Positions 1 to 5,843 of a DNA stretch of 12,246 nucleotides are shown here, one piece after another. This DNA is from Aliarcobacter sp. (lineage in GTDB: Bacteria; Campylobacterota; Campylobacteria; Campylobacterales; Arcobacteraceae). Below the pieces are notes generated by a model, which was not told the DNA's origin, ran no database searches, and saw only the letters and a list, made by a program, of their open reading frames with translations. The stretch covers positions 1 through 12,246 of the forward strand of contig JAGOHQ010000015.1 in NCBI GenBank assembly GCA_017996075.1, read 5' to 3'. The position numbers and the translations under genes were made by a program. The first letter of the stretch is position 1; each line of letters starts with the position of its first letter.

Positions 1-63
1 TTTGCTTATCTTCTTTTTCTATTTAGTTTGTAAGGTCCTGTTGCCTTTTGCAAGGCGAATATT

Positions 64-92
64 ATTATAAAACTTTTGTTAGTAAATGTCAA
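64..92 (-). promoter_or_regulatory. Perfect sigma70-type promoter reading off the left edge
   Basis: On the minus strand TTGACA (87-92) and TATAAT (64-69) are separated by exactly 17 bases, so both hexamers and the spacer match the vegetative consensus. Transcription would start near position 57 and run out of the window to the left. The short leader visible contains GCCTT-GCAA-AAGGC (about 41-54), a small hairpin with a GNRA-type loop, not followed by a T-run. So strong a promoter suggests a highly expressed gene or stable RNA just outside the window. What it drives cannot be seen. Confidence 0.7.
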
Positions 93-119
93 CAATTTAT
101 TTTTCTTTTTTAAAGATTT

Positions 120-779
120 TTAAAATTTATTCAAAAGTGCTTCTTTATCTAGCAATTTAAAACTTGAGTTAGATACTCTTTCTAGAGTACCCTCTTCTAC
201 CAGCCCTGTTATCACCCTTGATAGAGAAGGCCTAGAAACACCAAATATATTGGCTAAATCTGTAATTGATTTTTTTACATGCCACAAACTATTCTTATCT
301 AAGTTGTCTAATATATATGTAGCTAATTTTTCTTCTATTGTTTTATTCGATAGCCATAATTTTTTTGACAAAAACTGTGTCCTGTTAGAAAAACTATTTA
401 ATATATTATTTAAGATAATTTTGTTTTTTTGAAGAATGTTTATCAAATCATTTTTTGGTATGTAAAGAAGCTTTGAATTTTTCGTAGCGTATAAATCTAT
501 AGGAAAAGTGTTGTCTATTCCAAAAATAAATGCTGGAGCTATATCTGCATAGGGTAGTAATGTTTCTATTTTCACTACCTTTCCATTAACTTTTTGCATT
601 TCAGAAACAAGTTCTCCTTCTAATACAAGCATATATGCTTCTACCTTATCACCCCTAAATGCTATGAATTCTTCACTTTTAAAGCTTTTAGTGTAGTAGC
701 TTGTTTGACTCAATAAAGCTTTTATTTCCTCTTCATTAAGCCCTTTAAATATCGTTGATTTATTTAAGTTTTCAAACAT
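120..779 (-). CDS. CRP/FNR-family transcriptional regulator (HcpR-like)
   Basis: A 219-residue CRP/FNR-type regulator of usual family length. Residues about 5-125 form the cyclic-nucleotide-binding-like beta-barrel, followed by a long dimerisation helix (about 126-160) and a C-terminal winged helix-turn-helix (about 168-212) whose recognition helix contains SRPSLSR (182-188). The protein has no cysteine at all, so an FNR-type iron-sulfur cluster is excluded; an HcpR-like haem or effector-binding mode is possible but inferred. I chose the ATG at 777-779 because GGAGGGA (784-790) lies just upstream; an upstream in-frame start at 809 has no such site and overlaps the predicted promoter. It is divergent from the SBP/GTPase/ABC operon and probably controls it through the palindrome at 831-844. 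The HcpR assignment rests on the recognition helix and that palindrome, not on a database match. Confidence 0.85.
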   Translation of the reverse strand: MFENLNKSTIFKGLNEEEIKALLSQTSYYTKSFKSEEFIAFRGDKVEAYMLVLEGELVSEMQKVNGKVVKIETLLPYADIAPAFIFGIDNTFPIDLYATKNSKLLYIPKNDLINILQKNKIILNNILNSFSNRTQFLSKKLWLSNKTIEEKLATYILDNLDKNSLWHVKKSITDLANIFGVSRPSLSRVITGLVEEGTLERVSNSSFKLLDKEALLNKF

Positions 780-797
780 ATTATCCCTCCAAAATAT

Positions 798-826
798 AGT
801 ATACCACATTAGTTAACAAATTTAAA
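798..826 (-). promoter_or_regulatory. Probable promoter of the CRP/FNR regulator gene
   Basis: On the minus strand a TATACT -10 (798-803) has TTTAAA 17 bases upstream (821-826) as a weak -35. The start would fall near 791, leaving a leader of about 12 bases with the GGAGGGA site. The palindrome at 831-844 would sit about 46 bases upstream of this start, so the regulator may control its own gene as well. Confidence 0.5.
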
Positions 827-830
827 ATTT

Positions 831-844
831 GTAACATCTGTTAC
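831..844. promoter_or_regulatory. CRP/FNR-family operator palindrome GTAACA-N2-TGTTAC
   Basis: GTAACATCTGTTAC is a perfect inverted repeat with 6-base arms around a 2-base centre (837.5). A -10 TATAAT at 868-873 puts the plus-strand start near 880, so the site is centred about 42 bases upstream, as expected for class II CRP/FNR activation, and the -35 region there is poor. From general knowledge, GTAAC-N4-GTTAC is the kind of motif described for HcpR regulators in clostridia and related anaerobes. That the neighbouring regulator binds here is inference. Confidence 0.7.
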
Positions 845-873
845 GCTAAAAAACTAGACCATTATGGTATAAT
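845..873 (+). promoter_or_regulatory. Activator-dependent promoter of the SBP/GTPase/ABC operon
   Basis: TATAAT at 868-873 is a perfect -10 hexamer, but 17 bases upstream the -35 position reads GCTAAA (845-850), with no useful match to TTGACA. A good -10, poor -35 and palindrome directly abutting the -35 region are the usual design of an activator-dependent promoter. The leader is short, with AGGAGG about 7 bases before the ATG at 898. Confidence 0.6.
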
Positions 874-897
874 AAGAAAAACTTTAGGAGGCGAATT

Positions 898-2115
898 ATG
901 GCAAAATATTTTGATGAAAATGAAAAAATTATAGATATATTAAATAGATACCCAGAAACTGTGGAGTTCTTTGTAAATAAAGGTTTTGATAAATTGAAAA
1001 ATGAGAAAGATAGAGATGTTATTGGGAAACTTAGTTTAAACTTAATTTTAAAAACTAAAGGAATCAGTATAGAAGGTTTCTCTCAAATGCTTGATGATTT
1101 TATTGAATTAGCTAGAAACAGTGCAGATATAACTCTTAATCAAAAAACTAAGAGAACTAAGGGAGTAAAAGTTGTTGGACTTCTACCTTGTCCTGTTAGA
1201 GTTCCTCTTTTAGAGCAATTTGATGCCTTCGTAGAAAAGAACGAAACTGATATAGAGTATGATTTGAAAGCTGCTTCACATGGTTTAGAATGGCTAAAAG
1301 GAACGGTTAGAAATGTTGAAGATTATAATGAATTAGCTGACATTTATCTTTCTGCAGGATTTGACCTTTTCTTTGACGAAAAATTAATGGGTAAATTCAA
1401 AAAAGCAGGAGTTTTTAAAAGTGGCGTAAAGTATGATAAGTTTAACTCTGATTTTGAAAATGATTATATGAGCTTAAAAGACCCTAGTGGAGATTACTCT
1501 ATTTTGGCTGTAGTTCCTGCGGTATTTTTAGTAAATAAAAATGAACTTAATGGAAGAGAAGTTCCTAAAACTTGGGCTGATTTATTAAAACCTGAGTTTG
1601 AAAAATCGGTAAGTTTACCTGTATCTGATTTTGACTTATTCAACGCTATTCTATTAAATATATACAAACTTTATGGAGATGAAGGGGTTAAAAAATTAGG
1701 GAAATCTCTTATTCAAAGTTTACACCCTGCACAAATGGTGAAATCTGACAGATTAACTGTTAATAGACCAACTGTAACTATTATGCCTTATTTCTTTACA
1801 AGAATGACTAAAGAAGGTGGAACTATGATTCCAGTATGGCCAGAAGATGGTGCTATTATTTCTCCAGTATTCATGCTAACTAAAGCTGAAAAATTAAAAG
1901 AAATGGAATCACTAATTGACTTTCTAAGTTCAAAAGCTGTAGGAGAAATTTTATCACACAAAGGATTCTTCCCAAGTGTAAATCCAGAGGTAGAAAACTT
2001 AACTCCTAGAGATAAAAAATATTTGTGGATAGGTTGGGATTATATTTACAACAACAATTTACAAGAGCAAATGCATCACTGTGAAGATTTATTTAACAAA
2101 GCAGGTTTAGAGTAA
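898..2115 (+). CDS. DUF1858-like plus solute-binding-protein fold, cytoplasmic
   Basis: A 405-residue protein in two parts. Residues about 4-70 resemble DUF1858, a small helical domain known next to hybrid cluster proteins, but without the cysteine pair often seen there. Residues about 90-400 resemble a periplasmic-binding-protein type II fold of the iron/extracellular solute-binding class, with the usual SBP-like phrases around VPAVFLVNKNELNG and TWADLLKPEF. The start has no signal peptide or lipobox, so the protein should stay in the cytoplasm, which is odd for this fold. Possible ligand residues are Cys98 (in LPCPVR) and the C-terminal MHHCE (392-396). It opens the four-gene operon behind AGGAGG. 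It could be a cytoplasmic carrier or sensor for a metal, oxyanion or cofactor; the ligand is unknown. Confidence 0.75.
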   Translation: MAKYFDENEKIIDILNRYPETVEFFVNKGFDKLKNEKDRDVIGKLSLNLILKTKGISIEGFSQMLDDFIELARNSADITLNQKTKRTKGVKVVGLLPCPVRVPLLEQFDAFVEKNETDIEYDLKAASHGLEWLKGTVRNVEDYNELADIYLSAGFDLFFDEKLMGKFKKAGVFKSGVKYDKFNSDFENDYMSLKDPSGDYSILAVVPAVFLVNKNELNGREVPKTWADLLKPEFEKSVSLPVSDFDLFNAILLNIYKLYGDEGVKKLGKSLIQSLHPAQMVKSDRLTVNRPTVTIMPYFFTRMTKEGGTMIPVWPEDGAIISPVFMLTKAEKLKEMESLIDFLSSKAVGEILSHKGFFPSVNPEVENLTPRDKKYLWIGWDYIYNNNLQEQMHHCEDLFNKAGLE

Positions 2116-2121
2116 CATCTC

Positions 2122-2222
2122 TTGGGCGTCTGCCCAAACCCGACCAGCAACAGTTGCTGGACACCTAATGATTAAAAAATTATAGTAATCCCATTTATAA
2201 GGGGTTAAGCGTCCTACGCTTA
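2122..2222. repeat. Hairpin-cluster repeat, copy A
   Basis: Three perfect hairpins lie between the first and second operon genes: TTGGGC/GCCCAA (2122-2137), CCAGCAA/TTGCTGG (2144-2160) and TAAGCGT/ACGCTTA (2206-2222, loop CCT). The first two are joined by AACCCGA and the third follows after an AT-rich spacer. The same framework recurs at 4243-4353 with different but still paired stem bases. None of the hairpins has a T-run, so they are not ordinary terminators; they may tune expression of downstream genes or be a dispersed intergenic repeat. I do not recognise a named family. Confidence 0.7.
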
Positions 2223-2247
2223 TAGAAATTAGAAAAGGAGATAATTT

Positions 2248-2940
2248 ATGAATTTAATAACAATTTCAGGACCTCCATCTTCAGGAAAAACATCAATAAT
2301 CACAAAAACTATAGAGAGTTTGAAAAGCAGAGGAATCAATGTTGGGGTAGTAAAATTTGACTGCCTTTATACAGATGATGATAAAATATATGAAAAATTA
2401 GGAGTTCCTGTAAAAAAAGGTCTATCTGGTTCTCTTTGCCCAGATCACTATTTCGTAAGTAATATTGAAGAAGTAGTTCAATGGGGAATTAAAAAAGATT
2501 TAGATTTACTGATAACAGAAAGTGCGGGACTTTGTAACAGATGTTCGCCGTATATTCAAAATATAAAAGCTATTTGCGTAATTGATAATCTAAGTGGAAT
2601 AAATACTCCTAAAAAAATCGGACCCATGTTAAAAACTGCTGATATGGTTGTAATTACTAAGGGAGATATAGTTTCTCAAGCAGAAAGAGAAGTATTTGCG
2701 TCAAAAGTAAGCTCTGTAAATCCTAGAGCCCTTGTAATGCATATTAACGGATTAACTGGTCAAGGCGCTTATGAGTTCTCTACACAAATTTATGATGAAG
2801 AGATTAAATTAAAAACTCTTGTGGGAGAAAAATTAAGATTCTCTATGCCAAGCGCTCTGTGTTCATACTGCTTAGGTGAAACAAGAATTGGAGAAGCTCA
2901 CCAATTAGGTAACGTAAAAAAAATCGACTTAGGAGAATAA
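2248..2940 (+). CDS. HypB/UreG-like SIMIBI GTPase with extra cysteine pairs
   Basis: A 230-residue P-loop protein. The Walker A is GPPSSGKTS (8-16), a switch-like segment reads ESAGLCNRCSP (91-101), and TKGD (137-140) is in the position of the NKxD-type base-specificity motif. This order matches the HypB/UreG/CobW group of SIMIBI NTPases, which handle metals or cofactors. Unlike ordinary GTPases it carries CxxC pairs at 96/99 and 205/208, plus Cys39 and Cys64, giving several thiol sites for metal or redox work. It starts at an ATG behind AAGGAG and ends two bases before the ABC ATPase, so the two are translationally close. The hairpin repeat A sits upstream. Role in metal or cofactor insertion is inferred from the family; the target enzyme is not in the window. 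Confidence 0.75.
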   Translation: MNLITISGPPSSGKTSIITKTIESLKSRGINVGVVKFDCLYTDDDKIYEKLGVPVKKGLSGSLCPDHYFVSNIEEVVQWGIKKDLDLLITESAGLCNRCSPYIQNIKAICVIDNLSGINTPKKIGPMLKTADMVVITKGDIVSQAEREVFASKVSSVNPRALVMHINGLTGQGAYEFSTQIYDEEIKLKTLVGEKLRFSMPSALCSYCLGETRIGEAHQLGNVKKIDLGE

Positions 2941-2942
2941 AT

Positions 2943-3965
2943 ATGGATAAAAGATATTTGGAAGCAAATAGTATCAGAATTGTTTTAGAAAAATACCCAT
3001 TTTTAATAGAATTTTTAAATGAAAACGATATAGTCATTGATGGAAAAGAGCATTTAACTTTTATAGAATTTTATAATTCTTTTAGCGAAGATCAATTGGA
3101 AGATAAAGCTATAAATATAGAACTTATTTTACAAAATATCAGCGAATACTTAAAGCAAATGATAAGTTTATTAGGACTTGAAGAAAAAGATGAAGTTAAT
3201 TCTTTAACTATTTTACCTGGAAGAAATAAACTGGGAGAAAGCGAAACTTTTGGAGAATTATTGATAAAAAAAGGTGACATAGTTAGTATCGTTGGTCCCA
3301 CAGGTAGTGGAAAAAGTAGACTTCTTGCAGATATCGAGTGGACTGCACAAGGAGATACTCCTACCCTTAGAAAAATTTTGATTAATGGTGACAAACCTGA
3401 TAAAAAATGGAGATACTCTTCTAGCAATAAGTTAGTTGCACAACTTTCTCAAAACATGAACTTTGTTATGGATTTGTCTGTTTATGATTTCTTGGAACTT
3501 CATGCTAAAAGTAGATTAGTTGAAAATGAGGTAGAAGTTATAAATAAAATAATTGCTGAAGCTAACAATCTGGCTGGTGAAAGTTTCAAACCAGAAACTC
3601 CTATTACAAGTCTTAGTGGTGGTCAATCTAGAGCTCTTATGATTGCCGATACAGCAATTCTTAGTTCTTCACCGATTATTCTTATAGATGAAATTGAAAA
3701 CGCTGGAATTGACCGAAAAAGAGCTCTTGAGCTTCTTGTAAAAGAAGATAAAATAGTTCTAATAGCTACTCATGACCCAGTATTAGCTCTTATGGGAGAA
3801 AGAAGAATTATTATATCAAATGGTGGAATCTCTCAAGTAATCGAAACGACTGAGGACGAAAGAGAAGTTTTAGGAGAACTTGAAAGAATGGATAAATTTA
3901 TTCAAGATATGAGAACAAAATTAAGATATGGAAAAAAATTAAATTTAGGAGGCGCAAATGCATAG
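2943..3965 (+). CDS. ABC-type ATPase with DUF1858-like N-terminus, no permease
   Basis: A 340-residue protein with a full ABC nucleotide-binding domain: Walker A GPTGSGKS (118-125), a Q-loop near Gln167-Gln170, signature LSGGQ (224-228), Walker B IILIDE (245-250) and switch His277 in ATHD. Residues about 5-75 (with EKYPFLIEFL) look like the N-terminus of the first operon gene and of DUF1858. No transmembrane segment is present and no permease gene is nearby, so a soluble, SufC-like or other non-transport ABC role is as likely as transport. Its ATG lies two bases after the GTPase stop, with GGAGAA as ribosome site inside the upstream gene, and its last 8 bases overlap the zinc-ribbon gene. Walker A and B are intact, so it should hydrolyse ATP. 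The partner and substrate are unknown. Confidence 0.8.
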   Translation: MDKRYLEANSIRIVLEKYPFLIEFLNENDIVIDGKEHLTFIEFYNSFSEDQLEDKAINIELILQNISEYLKQMISLLGLEEKDEVNSLTILPGRNKLGESETFGELLIKKGDIVSIVGPTGSGKSRLLADIEWTAQGDTPTLRKILINGDKPDKKWRYSSSNKLVAQLSQNMNFVMDLSVYDFLELHAKSRLVENEVEVINKIIAEANNLAGESFKPETPITSLSGGQSRALMIADTAILSSSPIILIDEIENAGIDRKRALELLVKEDKIVLIATHDPVLALMGERRIIISNGGISQVIETTEDEREVLGELERMDKFIQDMRTKLRYGKKLNLGGANA

Positions 3966-4197
3966 TGGATGTTCAGGAAAATTTGATGATGGAAAACAAA
4001 TTGCAGATAAATTAAGAATGATGGGATTTAGTGATGGATTAATGCCTGTTCCTGCAGAATTTGATTGTGAATGTGGTATGGAACTTGTTATGGATACTTT
4101 TGAATTTACATGCCCTAGTTGTGGAATGGTTTACGCCGTTACTCCCTGTCATGCTTTTGATGTAGAAAACATCAAATCAGCTGGAAAAGATTATTAA
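3958..4197 (+). CDS. Small cysteine-rich zinc-ribbon protein
   Basis: A 79-residue protein with six cysteines. CEC (37-39) and CPSC (52-55) would make a treble-clef or zinc-ribbon site; Cys5 and Cys64-His65 are additional potential ligands. Residues 10-30 are helical and basic. It is the last gene of the operon: its ATG overlaps the end of the ABC gene by 8 bases with AGGAGG at 3947-3952, and a strong terminator follows its stop directly. I do not recognise the family. The tight coupling suggests a subunit, metal carrier or adaptor of the SBP/GTPase/ABC set. Confidence 0.7.
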   Translation: MHSGCSGKFDDGKQIADKLRMMGFSDGLMPVPAEFDCECGMELVMDTFEFTCPSCGMVYAVTPCHAFDVENIKSAGKDY

Positions 4198-4230
4198 AAT
4201 ATCGTGTCAAAATGACACGATATTTTTTTT
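4196..4230. terminator. Bidirectional Rho-independent terminator
   Basis: ATATCGTGTCA (4199-4209) pairs perfectly with TGACACGATAT (4213-4223) around an AAA loop, followed by a run of T to 4230. The A-run before the stem gives a short T-run on the other strand. It ends the plus-strand operon and can also stop the leftward rep-par transcript. Confidence 0.9.
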
Positions 4231-4242
4231 AAGCTCAAAACC

Positions 4243-4353
4243 TTGGACTATGCGTCCAAACCTCACCAGCGTGACGCTGGACTTACATAATTAATTAATA
4301 ATAACACTGGAATTAAACGTCCTACGTTTACGGGTTTTAGGGCAGAGCCCTAA
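4243..4353. repeat. Hairpin-cluster repeat, copy B
   Basis: Same layout as copy A (2122-2222): TTGGAC/GTCCAA (4243-4259), then CCAGCG/CGCTGG (4266-4280), an AT-rich spacer and TAAACGT/ACGTTTA (4314-4330) with the same CCT loop. A fourth hairpin, TTAGGGC/GCCCTAA (4337-4353), has no counterpart in copy A. Stem bases differ from copy A in pairs that keep the pairing, and linkers and loop bases are partly conserved. It lies in the convergent gap between the operon terminator and the end of the parB-like gene. Confidence 0.7.
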
Positions 4354-4357
4354 GAGT

Positions 4358-5053
4358 TTAATCCAATTCTTTTAGCATTCTCTCAATTTTTTTATTTAAA
4401 ATTTCTATTTCTTTGGTTAAATTTTCTTTTTTTTCTTTTGAAATTTTCTCAAAATTTTCATTTATAATTTTATTAAATTTATTAAAATTTTTCTTGAAAA
4501 TTTTTATATCATTTTCAAAGTTTTCTTCCACATTTAGCAATTCTGGAACTACATTTTCTAGCTGTAAAATTTTCTTTTTTTCAAAAAAATCTCGAAAATT
4601 TTTAATTTCACCATTCAAAATTTTTTCTCTAAGTTCTTCTGAACACATTGGATTTGTTAATTCATAAGAGAGAGTTATAGGTAATGATTCTATAAATATT
4701 TTTATTGTGCCATTTTGCCTCAATATAAATTCATACCTATTTATCCATCTATAAACTTGTCTTTTATTAAATCCTAATTCTGTATACCAAGCTTCAAAAA
4801 TACCTGTTTTATTATTACTTAATTCTTTCTGAGTTTCAAATAAAATTTTCCCAATTTCAGTGTAAGACTTTGACATTGTATCGTGTAATTTTATTGTTTG
4901 ATTTTTAAGAAAATTTATCTCATTTTCTTCAATTTCAAACTCAAAATTGAAATGACCAAGTATCAAATCCTTATTTACAATCTCTTCTGTTTTCTCTATA
5001 CTATCCAAAGCTTTTAAATTTAAATTTCCCAATAAATTCGTCTTTTTAGCCAT
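4358..5053 (-). CDS. ParB-position DNA-binding partition protein (non-canonical)
   Basis: A 231-residue protein in the place of parB, directly downstream of parA. There is no ParB/Srx-type nuclease domain. The middle part (about 65-110) contains a helix-turn-helix candidate around WYTELGFNKRQVYRWINRY, similar to DUF3102-type and phage-like HTH proteins. The C-terminal third is Lys/Glu-rich and probably coiled coil, with a leucine-rich end suited to dimerisation. Its ATG shares its A with the parA stop (TAATG), so translation is coupled. The probable job is binding a centromere site for ParA; no parS-like array was found inside the window, although the iterons or hairpin repeats could serve. 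Function is inferred mainly from position and HTH. Confidence 0.65.
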   Translation of the reverse strand: MAKKTNLLGNLNLKALDSIEKTEEIVNKDLILGHFNFEFEIEENEINFLKNQTIKLHDTMSKSYTEIGKILFETQKELSNNKTGIFEAWYTELGFNKRQVYRWINRYEFILRQNGTIKIFIESLPITLSYELTNPMCSEELREKILNGEIKNFRDFFEKKKILQLENVVPELLNVEENFENDIKIFKKNFNKFNKIINENFEKISKEKKENLTKEIEILNKKIERMLKELD

Positions 5054-5796
5054 TAAAATCCTCCATCTATAATCTCTTTTGCAAGTGACATATAATCTTC
5101 TACCGATTTTGATTTTCCGTTGTAATCAAATATATTCTTATTATCACTTTGCGATTTTGAAATTTCAGCATCTGTTCTAACTATTGTATTCATGAGTGTG
5201 TTATGAACTTCAGATTTTATAAGCTCAAGATATTCCAAATTATGTTTTAATCTTTTATCAAATTTATTTACAAAAAATCTCAAAACAAGTTTATGATTAA
5301 CTTGTTTTATCTCTTTTATTGTGTCAAAAAGGCTTGTAAGCCCCTTCACTGAGAACCTCTCAAGCATAACTGGAGCCAAAGCTAGATTGCTTGCTACAAG
5401 GGCATTTATTGGCAACAAACCCAAACTTGGGGGGCAATCAATTAAACAATAATTGTATTTTTTATGTGAGTTTTCAAGTTTATTTTTCAAAATAAACTCT
5501 CTAGAAAATTTATTAATAAGAGTCAGTTCCGCATCTGCTAAAGATATATCTGCTGGAACCAAATCATAATGCTCAGTTTTTATTACTACTTCTTTCAGCT
5601 CTTTATCCAAAAGCAATTCTTTTGTTGTTAAATTCTGTTCTTCCAAAATATTTGAATAATCTGTGGTATCTCCTTGGGGGTCCAGATCTATAACCAAAAC
5701 AGATTTTCCAAGTTTACTTAAAGCCGTTGCCAAATTAACTGTTGCTGAACTTTTTCCTACTCCGCCTTTTTGATTAATTAACGATATTACTTTCAT
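5053..5796 (-). CDS. parA: ParA/Soj-family partition ATPase
   Basis: A 247-residue ParA-type ATPase that segregates plasmid or chromid copies on the nucleoid. The deviant Walker A is KGGVGKSS (10-17), with the MinD/ParA lysine at 10. VIDLDPQGD (35-43) is the A-prime motif and CLIDCPPSLG the Walker B region. There is no N-terminal HTH, as in Soj and short type I ParA proteins, so autoregulation would fall to the partner. The start is ATG behind GGAGGG, 47 bases after the rep stop; in that gap a small inverted repeat TGATA/TATCA (5830-5846) overlaps the rep stop codon. With rep and the parB-like gene it makes one leftward operon. Confidence 0.9.
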   Translation of the reverse strand: MKVISLINQKGGVGKSSATVNLATALSKLGKSVLVIDLDPQGDTTDYSNILEEQNLTTKELLLDKELKEVVIKTEHYDLVPADISLADAELTLINKFSREFILKNKLENSHKKYNYCLIDCPPSLGLLPINALVASNLALAPVMLERFSVKGLTSLFDTIKEIKQVNHKLVLRFFVNKFDKRLKHNLEYLELIKSEVHNTLMNTIVRTDAEISKSQSDNKNIFDYNGKSKSVEDYMSLAKEIIDGGF

Positions 5797-5843
5797 AAGC
5801 CCTCCAAAATTATCAATTTCTAATAGCTATGATACCACTTTTA

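Noticed and set aside
120..779. FNR-type oxygen sensor
   Set aside because: The protein contains no cysteine, so it cannot hold a cysteine-ligated iron-sulfur cluster.
898..2115. Ordinary secreted ABC-importer binding protein
   Set aside because: No signal peptide, lipobox or hydrophobic N-terminus, and no permease gene nearby.
2206..2222. TTAAGCGT shared by hairpin repeat A and the iterons
   Set aside because: Only eight bases match, the hairpin context differs and copy B has TTAAACGT, so it is probably chance rather than a Rep site.
3092..3427. 111-codon minus-strand frame
   Set aside because: Antisense shadow of the ABC ATPase gene, which has all its motifs on the plus strand.
4413..4667. 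84-codon plus-strand frame full of Phe and Ser
   Set aside because: It is the antisense of the Lys/Glu-rich end of the parB-like gene and has no ribosome site.
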